A stretch of 64,000 nt of DNA from Ensifer sesbaniae (GCF_013283665.1 NZ_JABEKU010000001.1:3541137-3605136); one strand, 5' to 3'. Counted from the first letter of the stretch, positions 1 through 8,746 are shown. Notes: generated by a model from the sequence alone, not told the origin. A program made the numbers and translations.

Positions 1-554
1 GTCTTGACCGGATGGTTCGCCAAGAGGGCGGGGCTTGCAGCGGGCACGATGATCTCGCTGCAGAGATAGCTGCAGGTGGCGCGCGCCCAGACCGGTTGGC
101 CGTAGTGGATGGCGAGATCGAAGTTCTGTTCGTCGAAATCGAAAGGCGCGGAACGGGAGGCGATGTTCAGCACCGTATCCGGATGGCGCTTGAGGAAATC
201 GGGAAGGCGCGGCACCAGCCAGCGGCTGCCGAAGGTCGGCAGCGAGGCGATCGACAGCGTCGAGTCCGCCCGGGCCGAGGCCATGGCGCGCACCATCAGT
301 TCCTCGGTCTGGTTGAGGAGACGCCGAACCTCCGGCAGGAATTTTTGGCCGGCATCCGACAGGATCACCCGCTGGCGCACGCGCTCGAATAGAAGCACGC
401 CGAGTTGGTTTTCGAGATCCTTGATCTGCCGACTGACGGCACTTTGGGTGAGGTTCAGCTCGGCTGCGGCCTGCGTGAAGCTGCCATGTCGCGCCGCGCA
501 TTCGAACGCCTGCAGCGTCGTCACGTCGGGAACCAGCCTGCGGCTTAACTTCAT
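1..554 (-). CDS. LysR-family transcriptional regulator (partial, C-terminus outside window)
   Basis: About 184 codons are visible, starting from ATG at 554 and running off the left edge. The N-terminus is a typical LysR winged helix-turn-helix: LQAFECAARHGSFTQAAAEL, then NLTQSAVSRQIKDLE in the recognition helix. The start of the effector-binding domain follows (STLSIASLPTFGSRWLVPRL). The overall look is of the GcvA-like branch. It is divergent from hglS with 113 bp between starts, the classic LysR arrangement, so it is probably the regulator of the adjacent aminoadipate/lysine catabolic operon; that role is inferred from position only. The effector cannot be predicted. Confidence 0.9.
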   Translation of the reverse strand, partial: MKLSRRLVPDVTTLQAFECAARHGSFTQAAAELNLTQSAVSRQIKDLENQLGVLLFERVRQRVILSDAGQKFLPEVRRLLNQTEELMVRAMASARADSTLSIASLPTFGSRWLVPRLPDFLKRHPDTVLNIASRSAPFDFDEQNFDLAIHYGQPVWARATCSYLCSEIIVPAASPALLANHPVK

Positions 555-606
555 TCCAGCCTCGCATCAACATAGTCGGAAGCAACGCGATCAATGGCCA
601 GTTCGA

Positions 607-621
607 TCGGATATGATCCGA
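607..621. promoter_or_regulatory. Dyad in the lysR-hglS divergent promoter region
   Basis: TCGGAT-ATG-ATCCGA is a perfect 6-3-6 inverted repeat lying 53 bp upstream of the lysR start and 46 bp upstream of the hglS GTG. LysR proteins usually bind a short interrupted dyad (T-N11-A class) between divergent promoters, so this is the best candidate operator visible. Assignment is inference. Confidence 0.4.
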
Positions 622-667
622 AATGAGAATGACCTTGTCCTTCACCCATAGCGCGAGGCGAGCCCCA

Positions 668-2068
668 GTGAAAGAGAATAGTTCCGTATCCGCCGACGAC
701 ATCCGTTCGGCCTTTTCCGCAGCCATGTCGGTCATGTACCGCGAAGAGGTGCCGGCCTATGGCACGCTGATGGAACTGGTCGCCAAGGTGAACGACGATA
801 CGCTCGCCGCCGACCCGCTCCTGAAGGAGCGTCTGAACGCCACGGATTCGCTCGATCGTATCTCCGAGGAGCGCCACGGCGCGATCCGCCTGGGCACGCC
901 GGCCGAACTCGCAATGATGCGCCGCGTCTTCGCCGTCATGGGCATGTATCCGGTCGGCTACTACGATCTGTCGACCGCCGGCGTCCCCGTCCATTCGACC
1001 GCCTTCCGCCCGGTCGGCGAGGCCGCGCTGAAGCGCAACCCGTTCCGCGTCTTCACCTCGCTGCTGCGCCTCGACCTGATCGCCGACGAAGCGCTGCGCG
1101 CCGAAGCCGAGGTCATCCTCGCCGCGCGCCAGATCTTCACCGCCGGCGCCGTGGAGCTGACGGAAAAGGCCGAGCGCGACGGCGGCCTCGACAAGGCGGA
1201 CGCCGAGCGTTTCGTCTCGGAAGTGCTCGAAACCTTCCGCTGGCACGACAAGGCCAATGTCAGCGCCGACATGTATAAGCGCCTGCATGACGCCCATCGC
1301 CTGATCGCCGACGTCGTCTCCTTCAAGGGGCCGCACATCAACCACCTGACGCCGCGCACGCTCGATATCGACAAGGTGCAGGCGCTGATGCCGGAATACG
1401 CCATCGCCCCGAAAGCCGTCGTCGAGGGGCCGCCGACCCGCAAGTGCCCGATCCTCCTGCGCCAGACCTCGTTCAAGGCCCTGGAAGAGCCGGTCTCCTT
1501 CAGGGATGCCGACGGCACCTGGAAGGCCGGTTCGCACACCGCCCGCTTCGGCGAGATCGAACAGCGCGGCATTGCGCTGACGCCGAAGGGCCGTGCGCTC
1601 TACGACGAGCTGCTCGACGCCTCGCGCAAGATCGTCCGCCCGGCGGCCGACGGCTCGAATGCCCGCGAATACGAAGCGGCACTCGCCAAGGCGTTCCAGC
1701 CTTTCCCCGACACCTGGGCAGGTATCCGCGAAGCCGGCCTCGGCTATTTCAGCTATTCGCCGACGGAGAAGGGCCGCAAGGCCGGCATTTCCCCGGCCCG
1801 TGACATCGAGGCGCTGATCACCGACGGCCTCGTCCAGTTCGACGCGATCGTCTACGAAGACTTCCTGCCGGTCAGCGCCGCAGGCATCTTCCAGTCGAAC
1901 CTCGGCGACGGCGCCCAGCAGGAATTCATCGCCAGCCCCAACCAGAAGCGTTTTGAAGCCGATCTCGGCGCCACCGTGCTCAACGAATTCGACCACTATG
2001 CCGGCATCGAGCAGGCTTCGATCGAAAGCTGCATCCAGGCCTTGACCGGCGCGATCGCTGCGGAATGA
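668..2068 (+). CDS. hglS: 2-oxoadipate dioxygenase/decarboxylase (HglS, DUF1338)
   Basis: DUF1338/VOC-fold Fe(II) enzyme converting 2-oxoadipate to D-2-hydroxyglutarate in lysine catabolism. I chose the GTG at 668 (466 aa) because AGGCGAG lies 5 nt upstream and because residue numbering then matches the characterised Pseudomonas putida HglS as I recall it: the metal ligands fall at His70 (ERHGAIRLG, with the substrate-contacting Arg74), His226 (GPHINHLTPR) and Glu296 (ARFGEIEQRG; Glu294 in the P. putida protein). An in-frame ATG at 623 would add 15 residues. It is first gene of a four-gene operon; the next gene, 10 bp downstream, would oxidise its product. E. coli YdcJ belongs to the same family. 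Confidence 0.9.
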   Translation: MKENSSVSADDIRSAFSAAMSVMYREEVPAYGTLMELVAKVNDDTLAADPLLKERLNATDSLDRISEERHGAIRLGTPAELAMMRRVFAVMGMYPVGYYDLSTAGVPVHSTAFRPVGEAALKRNPFRVFTSLLRLDLIADEALRAEAEVILAARQIFTAGAVELTEKAERDGGLDKADAERFVSEVLETFRWHDKANVSADMYKRLHDAHRLIADVVSFKGPHINHLTPRTLDIDKVQALMPEYAIAPKAVVEGPPTRKCPILLRQTSFKALEEPVSFRDADGTWKAGSHTARFGEIEQRGIALTPKGRALYDELLDASRKIVRPAADGSNAREYEAALAKAFQPFPDTWAGIREAGLGYFSYSPTEKGRKAGISPARDIEALITDGLVQFDAIVYEDFLPVSAAGIFQSNLGDGAQQEFIASPNQKRFEADLGATVLNEFDHYAGIEQASIESCIQALTGAIAAE

Positions 2069-2078
2069 TGCTTTCGAG

Positions 2079-3500
2079 ATGATCGAGAAACTGCACATCG
2101 ACGCATTGACCGGCATCCTTGGAGACAAGGGTGTCGTCACGCGTCCTGAAGACCTGGAAGCCTACGAGACCGGCGCGCGCTATGATCGTGGCCGGGCTTC
2201 GCTCGTGTTGCGGCCGGCGACGACGGAAGAAGTCTCCGCCGCTGTTGCCTATTGCGTCACGAACGGCATCGCTTTGATCCCGCAATCCGGCAACACCGGC
2301 CTCGTCTCCGGCTCGACCCCGGACCAGTCGGGTGATGAAGTCGTCCTAAGCCTCGACCGGCTGACCAAGCAATTCGATCTCGACCTCGACAACCGCTCGG
2401 TGCGGCTCGATGCCGGCTTCCGGCTGTCCGATCTCAACCGGCGCCTGGAAGAGCACGGCCTGTTCTTCCCGATCGATCTCGGCGCCGACCCGCGCATCGG
2501 CGGTATGATCGCCACCAACACCGGCGGTTCGCGCTTCCTGAAGTACGGCGACGTGCGTCGCAATACGTTGGGCCTCAAGGTCGTGCTGGCGGACGAGGAC
2601 GGCACCGTGCTCGACCTGCAATGCGACCTGCGCAAGAACAACACCGGCGTCGACTGGAAGCAGATCTTCTTCGGCACCTCGGGCGCCTTCGGCATCGTCA
2701 CCGAATGCGTGCTGAACCTCGAGCGCCTGCCGCAGCAGACGGCAACCGCGCTTCTGGTTCCGGCCAGCGGCGCTGATGTACTGCCATTGCTGAGAGCCAT
2801 GGAAGAGCGGCTCGGCGCCTATCTCTCGGCCTTCGAGGGCATGTCGAAGAACGCCGTCAAGGCGGCCTTCGCCCATGTGCCATCGCTGAAAAATCCGTTC
2901 CAGGGCGGCAACGTCCCTGATTACGTCATCCTTGCCGAGATCAGCCGCACCTGGAGCCCACGCGAGGGCGAGCAGTCGCTCGACGCCGTATTGGAATCCG
3001 TGCTCGCCGAGATCTGGGAAATGGACTCGGCGCCGCTCGCCGACGCGTTCGTCGGCCCACCGCACGAGATCTGGGCGCTGCGCCACGCCTTGTCTGAGGG
3101 CGTCAAGCACCTGGGCAAGCTGATTGCCTTCGACCTCTCCTTCCGCAGGGGTGACATCATGGCCTTCTGCGACCATATGAAGGGCGAAATGCCAGCGAAA
3201 TTTCCTGACGTGACCGTCTGCGATTTCGGCCATATCGGCGACGGTGGCGTGCACTTCAACCTCGTCGTGCCGAAGGACAGCGACCTTCTCGAGGACGAGA
3301 CCTTCGAACCGAGGCTTCGCGAATGGGTTTTCGCGGTCGCCGTCGAGGAGTACCACGGCAGCTTCAGCGCGGAACATGCGATCGGCCGCCGCAACCAGGC
3401 CTATTACGACTTTTATACACCAGACAAACTCAAGGACATGGCCGCAGGCCTGAAGACGCTCACCTCGCCGGGAAAGCTCGGCAGCGTGCGTTTCGGATAG
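2079..3500 (+). CDS. FAD-linked D-2-hydroxyglutarate dehydrogenase-type oxidoreductase
   Basis: 473-residue flavoprotein of the GlcD/D2HGDH/D-lactate dehydrogenase family. The PCMH-type FAD domain carries IPQSGNTGLVSGS near residue 65; the C-terminal FAD-oxidase domain has the metal-site motif FGHIGDGGVHFNLV and the late SAEHAIGRR segment. D-2-hydroxyglutarate, the product of the HglS reaction, is the natural substrate to propose, giving 2-oxoglutarate for the TCA cycle. It starts 10 bp after hglS and is clearly co-transcribed. Family members also use D-lactate or glycolate, so substrate is inferred from the operon, not from sequence alone. Confidence 0.85.
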   Translation: MIEKLHIDALTGILGDKGVVTRPEDLEAYETGARYDRGRASLVLRPATTEEVSAAVAYCVTNGIALIPQSGNTGLVSGSTPDQSGDEVVLSLDRLTKQFDLDLDNRSVRLDAGFRLSDLNRRLEEHGLFFPIDLGADPRIGGMIATNTGGSRFLKYGDVRRNTLGLKVVLADEDGTVLDLQCDLRKNNTGVDWKQIFFGTSGAFGIVTECVLNLERLPQQTATALLVPASGADVLPLLRAMEERLGAYLSAFEGMSKNAVKAAFAHVPSLKNPFQGGNVPDYVILAEISRTWSPREGEQSLDAVLESVLAEIWEMDSAPLADAFVGPPHEIWALRHALSEGVKHLGKLIAFDLSFRRGDIMAFCDHMKGEMPAKFPDVTVCDFGHIGDGGVHFNLVVPKDSDLLEDETFEPRLREWVFAVAVEEYHGSFSAEHAIGRRNQAYYDFYTPDKLKDMAAGLKTLTSPGKLGSVRFG

Positions 3501-3503
3501 GCC

Positions 3504-3553
3504 AGAGCGGAATGAGGAAAAGTGTGTGCGGTTTTCCGCCCGCATTCCGCTCT
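3504..3553. repeat. Short rhizobial intergenic palindrome
   Basis: AGAGCGGAATG (3504-3514) is repeated inverted as CATTCCGCTCT (3543-3553), with an inner GGAAAA/TTTTCC pairing. It sits between two co-oriented operon genes. The same layout, outer GGAAT-containing arms around a short G/A-rich loop, recurs at 33252-33289 and 59093-59132, so this is a dispersed REP-like family. It could act as an mRNA-stabilising or attenuating hairpin inside the operon. Confidence 0.7.
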
Positions 3554-3590
3554 AACTAATGATCTAAGCCAAGAAAACGGGAGTCAGACC

Positions 3591-5123
3591 ATGAACATCG
3601 CAACCAAGAAAGTCGACGTGACCAAGGAAGCCGCAGCGCTTCTCGAAAAGATGGGCGTCGCCAAGGAACTCTACAGCGGCGGCGACATGCCGTCCTATAG
3701 CCCGGTCACCGGCGAGAAGATCGCGAGCCTCAAGACCGTTTCGGCCGTTGAAGCCGCTGCCAAGATCGAACAGGCCCATGAAGCCTTCAAGGCCTGGCGT
3801 CTCGTTCCGGCGCCGAAGCGCGGCGAACTGATCCGCCTGCTCGGCGAAGAACTGCGCGCGTTCAAGGCCGACCTCGGCCGCCTGGTTTCGATCGAAGCCG
3901 GCAAGATCACCTCCGAAGGCCTCGGCGAAGTCCAGGAAATGATCGACATCTGCGATTTCGCCGTCGGTCTTTCCCGCCAGCTCTACGGCCTGACGATCGC
4001 CACCGAGCGCCCCGGCCACCGCATGATGGAGACCTGGCATCCGCTCGGCGTCGTCGGCGTCATCTCCGCCTTCAACTTCCCGGTCGCCGTCTGGTCGTGG
4101 AACGCAGCGCTTGCCATCGTTTGCGGCAACTCGGTCGTCTGGAAGCCGTCGGAAAAGACCCCGCTCACGGCGCTTGCCTCGCAGGCGATTTTCGAGCGTG
4201 CGCTCGCCCGCTTCGGCGACGCTCCGGCAGGCCTGTCGCAGGTGCTGATCGGCGACCGCACCGTCGGTGAAGTCCTCGTTGACAACCCGAAGGTACCGCT
4301 CGTTTCCGCCACCGGCTCCACCCGCATGGGCCGCGAAGTCGGTCCGCGCCTCGCCAAGCGCTTCGCCCGCGCCATCCTCGAACTCGGCGGCAACAATGCC
4401 GGCATCGTCTGCCCCTCGGCCGATCTCGACATGGCTTTGCGCGCCATCGCCTTCGGCGCCATGGGCACCGCCGGCCAGCGCTGCACCACCATGCGCCGCC
4501 TCTTCGTGCACGAGAGCATCTACGACCAGCTCGTTCCGCGTCTGAAGAAGGCCTATGGCTCGGTATCGGTCGGCAACCCGCTGGAAACGACGGCCCTCGT
4601 CGGCCCGCTCGTCGACAAGGCTGCCTTTGACGGCATGCAGAAGGCGATCGGTGAAGCGAAGTCGCACGGCGGCACCGTCACCGGCGGCGAACGCGTCGAG
4701 CTCGGCTATGACAACGGCTACTACGTCAAGCCCGCGCTGGTCGAAATGCCGAAGCAGGCTGGCCCGGTTCTCGAAGAAACCTTCGCGCCGATCCTCTACG
4801 TCATGAAGTACAGCGACTTCGACGCGGTTCTCGCCGACCACAATGCGGTCGCAGCCGGCCTGTCGTCGTCGATCTTCACCCGCGACATGCAGGAATCGGA
4901 ACGCTTCCTCGCCGTCGACGGCTCGGATTGCGGTATCGCCAATGTCAACATCGGCACCTCGGGCGCCGAAATCGGCGGCGCCTTCGGCGGTGAGAAGGAA
5001 ACCGGCGGTGGCCGCGAATCCGGTTCGGACTCGTGGAAGGCCTATATGCGTCGTGCCACCAACACGGTGAACTATTCGAAGGCTCTGCCGCTGGCGCAGG
5101 GCGTGTCGTTCGACATCGAATAA
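3591..5123 (+). CDS. amaB: L-aminoadipate-semialdehyde dehydrogenase, ALDH7 type (AmaB-like)
   Basis: 510-residue NAD(P)-dependent aldehyde dehydrogenase of the ALDH7/antiquitin group, expected to oxidise 2-aminoadipate 6-semialdehyde (in equilibrium with piperideine-6-carboxylate) to 2-aminoadipate. The general-base Glu264 is in LELGGNNAG and the nucleophile Cys298 in GQRCTTMRRL. SATGSTRMGREVG and WSWNAALAIVCGNSVVWKPS are typical of ALDH7. ATG 3591 is preceded by CGGGAG; an upstream extension to 3522 runs through the palindromic repeat and is not credible. With HglS, the D2HGDH-type enzyme and the aminotransferase on either side it completes the route to 2-oxoglutarate, which strongly supports AmaB function. 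Confidence 0.87.
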   Translation: MNIATKKVDVTKEAAALLEKMGVAKELYSGGDMPSYSPVTGEKIASLKTVSAVEAAAKIEQAHEAFKAWRLVPAPKRGELIRLLGEELRAFKADLGRLVSIEAGKITSEGLGEVQEMIDICDFAVGLSRQLYGLTIATERPGHRMMETWHPLGVVGVISAFNFPVAVWSWNAALAIVCGNSVVWKPSEKTPLTALASQAIFERALARFGDAPAGLSQVLIGDRTVGEVLVDNPKVPLVSATGSTRMGREVGPRLAKRFARAILELGGNNAGIVCPSADLDMALRAIAFGAMGTAGQRCTTMRRLFVHESIYDQLVPRLKKAYGSVSVGNPLETTALVGPLVDKAAFDGMQKAIGEAKSHGGTVTGGERVELGYDNGYYVKPALVEMPKQAGPVLEETFAPILYVMKYSDFDAVLADHNAVAAGLSSSIFTRDMQESERFLAVDGSDCGIANVNIGTSGAEIGGAFGGEKETGGGRESGSDSWKAYMRRATNTVNYSKALPLAQGVSFDIE

Positions 5124-5149
5124 TCGGCGCACCCAACTAGGATTCGACC

Positions 5150-6382
5150 ATGACCATCAACGCAACGGTCAAGGAGGCGGGCTTTCAGCCCGCCTCGCGG
5201 ATCTCCTCGATCGGGGTGTCCGAAATCCTCAAGATCGGTGCCCGCGCGCAAGCCATGAAGCGCGAAGGCAAGCCGGTGATCATCCTCGGTGCGGGCGAGC
5301 CGGACTTCGACACGCCCGACTACGTCAAGGACGCCGCCTGCGAAGCGATCCGGCGCGGTGAAACGAAGTACACGGCGCTCGACGGCACGCCGGAACTGAA
5401 GAAGGCGATCCGCGAAAAGTTCCAGCGCGAGAACGGCCTTGCCTACGAGCAGGACGAGATCACGGTGGCGACCGGCGCCAAGCAGATCCTGTTCAACGCC
5501 ATGATGGCGTCGATCAATCCCGGCGACGAAGTGATCATCCCGACGCCCTACTGGACCTCCTATTCGGATATCGTCCAGATCTGCGAAGGCAAGCCGGTTC
5601 TGATCCCCTGCGACGCCTCGTCCGGCTTCCGGCTGACCGCCGACAAGCTCGAAGCAGCCATCACGCCTAGGACGCGTTGGGTGCTCCTGAACTCGCCGTC
5701 GAACCCCTCGGGTGCCGCCTACGGCGCTGCCGACTACCGGCCGCTGCTCGATGTTCTCCTGACGCATCCGCGTGTGTGGCTGCTGGTCGACGACATGTAC
5801 GAGCACATCGTCTATGACGGCCTCCGCTTCGTCACCCCGGCCCAGCTCGAGCCCCGCCTCAAAGACCGGACGCTCACGGTCAACGGCGTCTCCAAGGCCT
5901 ATGCCATGACCGGCTGGCGTATCGGCTATGCCGGTGGCCCGCGCGACCTGATCAAGGCGATGGCCGTCGTCCAGAGCCAGGCGACCTCCTGCCCCTCCTC
6001 CGTCAGCCAGGCCGCATCCGTTGCCGCGCTGACCGGTCCGCAGGAGTTCCTGAAAGAGCGCACGGCCAGCTTCCAGCGCCGCCGCGATCTCGTCGTGAGC
6101 GCCCTCAACGCCATCGACGGCCTCGACTGCCGCGTCCCGGAAGGCGCCTTCTACACCTTCTCCGGCTGCGCCGGCATGCTCGGCAGGGTCACGCCCTCGG
6201 GCAAGAAGATCGAAACGGATGCGGACTTCTGCGCCTACCTGCTCGACGACGCCCATGTGGCTGTCGTACCGGGTTCGGCCTTCGGCCTGTCGCCCTTCTT
6301 CCGCATCTCCTATGCGACCTCGGAAGCGGAGCTGAAGGAAGCGCTGAAACGCATCGCCGACGCCTGCGCACGGCTTTCGTAA
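5150..6382 (+). CDS. aatB: PLP-dependent class I aminotransferase (aspartate aminotransferase AatB type)
   Basis: 410-residue fold-type I aminotransferase. The Schiff-base lysine is near residue 249 in NGVSKAYAMTGWRIGYAGGP, and SPSNPSGAAYG carries the PLP ring-contact Asn. The fold resembles the AspC subgroup Ib enzymes, and in Sinorhizobium a close protein is called AatB as far as I recall. Start ATG 5150 has AGGA 8 nt upstream, 26 bp after amaB. Being last in an operon that makes and consumes 2-aminoadipate, it probably converts 2-aminoadipate to 2-oxoadipate, feeding HglS; broad activity with aspartate is likely too. Confidence 0.8.
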   Translation: MTINATVKEAGFQPASRISSIGVSEILKIGARAQAMKREGKPVIILGAGEPDFDTPDYVKDAACEAIRRGETKYTALDGTPELKKAIREKFQRENGLAYEQDEITVATGAKQILFNAMMASINPGDEVIIPTPYWTSYSDIVQICEGKPVLIPCDASSGFRLTADKLEAAITPRTRWVLLNSPSNPSGAAYGAADYRPLLDVLLTHPRVWLLVDDMYEHIVYDGLRFVTPAQLEPRLKDRTLTVNGVSKAYAMTGWRIGYAGGPRDLIKAMAVVQSQATSCPSSVSQAASVAALTGPQEFLKERTASFQRRRDLVVSALNAIDGLDCRVPEGAFYTFSGCAGMLGRVTPSGKKIETDADFCAYLLDDAHVAVVPGSAFGLSPFFRISYATSEAELKEALKRIADACARLS

Positions 6383-6394
6383 CGGGCTGATTGG

Positions 6395-6606
6395 CCCCTC
6401 ACCCTAGCCCTCTCCCCGCAAGCGGGGCGAGGGGACGGTCGAGACCGCCGCACCAACACTTTCTCACCTGCAAAGACAGGTTTTGTGGTTGGCGTCGCTT
6501 CCTAAGAAGCAACTCCACAACTCCACAGGAGAGGGATTGGGGAGCACGCCTCATGTCCCTTCTCCCCGTCAAAACGGGGAGAAGGTCGCGGCAGCGGGAT
6601 GAGGGG
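6395..6606. repeat. Long intergenic inverted-repeat element (RIME2-like)
   Basis: A CCCCTCACCCTAGCCCTCTC arm at 6395 onward is matched in inverted, imperfect form by the arm ending GCGGGATGAGGGG at 6606. Each arm has its own small hairpin, CCCCGC AA GCGGGG (6414-6427) and TTCTCCCC..GGGGAGAA (6560-6583). Such CCCTCA-type palindromic islands are common between genes in Rhizobiales. There is no open reading frame of note inside. It occupies the gap between convergent aatB and the XRE gene and could end both transcripts. Confidence 0.65.
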
Positions 6607-6647
6607 CATTCTCCCACTCCACCGCTGCGATTAAGCGGTCCCTACCC

Positions 6648-7196
6648 TCAAAACGTCGGTGGCGTGCAGGCGCTGATCACCTCGCAGGGCACCGGCCCGA
6701 CGCAGCGAAATCGATGGGGCCGCCGGCTTTCGAAGTAATAGGCATCCCCCGGCCCGAGGATCCGCCGCTCGTCATCGACCGTCACTTCGATGCGGCCTGA
6801 AAGCACGATTCCCCCCTCCTCGCCATCATGCACCAGCGGCACCTTTCCGGTGTCGGCGCCCGGCTGGTAGCATTCCTTCAGGATCTGCAGGCTGCGGCCG
6901 AAGAGGTTTTCGCCGATCTGGCGATAGGAAATCGGCCCCTTGCCGATCTCGACCAACTCCTCCGCCGCATAGAACGCCTTGCGCGGCTTCTCCGGCTCGA
7001 AGGAGAAGAACTCCGCCAACCCGATCGGTATCCCGTCGAGAATGCGCTTCAGCGCGCCGACAGAAGGGTTGGAGGCGTTCGACTCGATCAGCGAGATGGT
7101 CGAGTTGGTGACGCCGGCGCGCTTGGCGAGTTCGCGTTGCGACAGGTTGTGCATGAGTCTCAGATGGCGAAGCCGGTTTCCGATATCGACGCTCAT
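6648..7196 (-). CDS. XRE-family regulator with C-terminal cupin domain
   Basis: 182 residues. Residues ~5-60 form a lambda-repressor-type HTH (LSQRELAKRAGVTNSTISLI), and residues ~105-180 a cupin 2 barrel (LVHDGEEGGIVLSGRIEVTV, GDAYYFESRRPHRFRC). This PuuR-like architecture usually represses amine or amino-acid catabolic genes, with the ligand bound in the cupin. It diverges from the omega-aminotransferase gene with 148 bp between starts, so that gene is the probable target. Ligand is unknown; beta-alanine, putrescine-derived compounds or GABA are reasonable guesses. Confidence 0.88.
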   Translation of the reverse strand: MSVDIGNRLRHLRLMHNLSQRELAKRAGVTNSTISLIESNASNPSVGALKRILDGIPIGLAEFFSFEPEKPRKAFYAAEELVEIGKGPISYRQIGENLFGRSLQILKECYQPGADTGKVPLVHDGEEGGIVLSGRIEVTVDDERRILGPGDAYYFESRRPHRFRCVGPVPCEVISACTPPTF

Positions 7197-7344
7197 GGGC
7201 GCTCAGGTCTCTGTTCAGGTTGTTCGGAATAGCGCAAACCAGCCACTCCTGCATTATGAAAATCAATGGCTTAACTGACAGCAGAAAAGGACTTGTTTGG
7301 CAAATCAAATCATGGCGTCAATCGCCGCATTTCAGGAGGATGCC

Positions 7345-8682
7345 ATGAACCAGCACACCAAACCCAACGCCCCCGTTCTCGATAGCTATTGGATGCCCTT
7401 TACCGCCAACCGGCAGTTCAAGGCGGCACCCAGGCTGCTCGCCTCGGCCGAGGGCATGCACTACACCAGTGTCGACGGACGGACGATCCTCGACGGCACC
7501 GCCGGGCTCTGGTGCGTCAATGCCGGCCACGGTCGCCGCCAGATCGCCGCTGCTGTCGAGCGCCAGCTTTCGACCATGGATTTCGCCCCCTCCTTCCAGA
7601 TGGGCCACCCGATCGCCTTCGATTTTGCCGAACGCCTTGCCGAGATCGCGCCAGGCCCAGAAGGCCAGAAGCTCGACCGCGTATTCTTCACCGGCTCAGG
7701 TTCTGAATCGGTCGATACCGCCCTGAAGATCGCGATCGCCTACCAGCGCGCCATCGGCCAGGGCACCCGCACGCGCCTCATTGGCCGCGAGCGCGGCTAT
7801 CACGGCGTCGGCTTCGGCGGCATTTCGGTCGGCGGCATCCTCAACAACCGCCGCGTCTTCCCGCAACTGCCGGGTTCCGACCATCTGCGCCATACCCATG
7901 ACCTTGCCAAGAATGCCTTCGTCAAGGGCCAGCCGGAACACGGCGCCGAGCTTGCCGACGACCTCGAGCGGCTGGTCGCGCTGCACGGCGCCGAGACCAT
8001 CGCCGCCTGCATCATCGAACCGGTCGCCGGCTCGACCGGCGTGCTGGTCCCGCCGAAGGGTTACCTCGAGCGACTGCGCACCATCTGCGACAAGCACGGC
8101 ATCCTGCTGATCTTCGACGAAGTGATCACCGGCTTTGGCCGTCTGGGCGCCGCGTTCGCCACCGATTTCTTCGGCGTGGCGCCGGATCTGGTGACGACGG
8201 CCAAGGGCCTCACCAACGGCGCGATCCCGATGGGCGCGGTCTTTGCCAGCCGCAAGGTGCATGACGCGCTGATGCACGGCCCGGAAGGTCAGATCGAGCT
8301 CTTCCACGGCTACACCTATTCCGGCCACCCGGCCGCCTGCGCCGCCGGCATCGCCACGCTCGACATCTACCGTGACGAGGGCCTGATGACCCGCGCCGCC
8401 GAGCTGCAGGACGCCTGGCACGATGCCATGCATTCGTTGAAGGGCCTGCCGCATGTCATCGACATCCGCACGATCGGCCTCATCGCCGGCATCGAACTGC
8501 AATCGCGTGATGGCGCGATCGGCGCCCGCGCCTATGACGTCTTCGTCGATTGCTTCGAGAAGGGTCTGCTGATCCGCGTCACCGGCGACATCATCGCCTT
8601 CTCGCCGCCGCTGATTGCCGAGGAGAAGCATTTCGGCGAAATCGTCTCGATCCTTGGCGATGCGCTGAAGCGCGCCAAGTAA
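7345..8682 (+). CDS. omega-amino acid:pyruvate (class III) aminotransferase
   Basis: 445-residue PLP fold-type I class III aminotransferase. Seen are YWMPFTANRQFK near the N-terminus, GSGSESVDTALKIA, the PLP-binding LLIFDEVITGFGRLG and the Schiff-base lysine in LVTTAKGLTNGAIPMG. This signature set is that of beta-alanine:pyruvate/omega-amino acid aminotransferases. Start ATG 7345 has AGGAGGA 4 nt upstream; a longer frame from 7297 lacks a ribosome site. It is a single gene controlled, by inference, by the divergent XRE-cupin regulator. Substrate (beta-alanine, taurine, GABA or a diamine) cannot be fixed from sequence. Confidence 0.87.
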   Translation: MNQHTKPNAPVLDSYWMPFTANRQFKAAPRLLASAEGMHYTSVDGRTILDGTAGLWCVNAGHGRRQIAAAVERQLSTMDFAPSFQMGHPIAFDFAERLAEIAPGPEGQKLDRVFFTGSGSESVDTALKIAIAYQRAIGQGTRTRLIGRERGYHGVGFGGISVGGILNNRRVFPQLPGSDHLRHTHDLAKNAFVKGQPEHGAELADDLERLVALHGAETIAACIIEPVAGSTGVLVPPKGYLERLRTICDKHGILLIFDEVITGFGRLGAAFATDFFGVAPDLVTTAKGLTNGAIPMGAVFASRKVHDALMHGPEGQIELFHGYTYSGHPAACAAGIATLDIYRDEGLMTRAAELQDAWHDAMHSLKGLPHVIDIRTIGLIAGIELQSRDGAIGARAYDVFVDCFEKGLLIRVTGDIIAFSPPLIAEEKHFGEIVSILGDALKRAK

Positions 8683-8696
8683 CACGACCAACAAAT

Positions 8697-8722
8697 GGCC
8701 GCTGTCCTCGTGGGCAGCGGCC
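8697..8722. terminator. Hairpin between convergent genes
   Basis: GGCCGCTG (8697-8704) pairs with CAGCGGCC (8715-8722) around a 10-nt loop, between the ends of the aminotransferase and the glycerate kinase gene. There is no clear T-run, so this is a weak bidirectional terminator candidate. Confidence 0.5.
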
Positions 8723-8746
8723 TGACTATTCAACTGACGAATCCGG

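Noticed and set aside
551-2140. 529-codon antisense frame over hglS
   Set aside because: Same GC-shadow effect; HglS active-site residues are intact in the sense frame.
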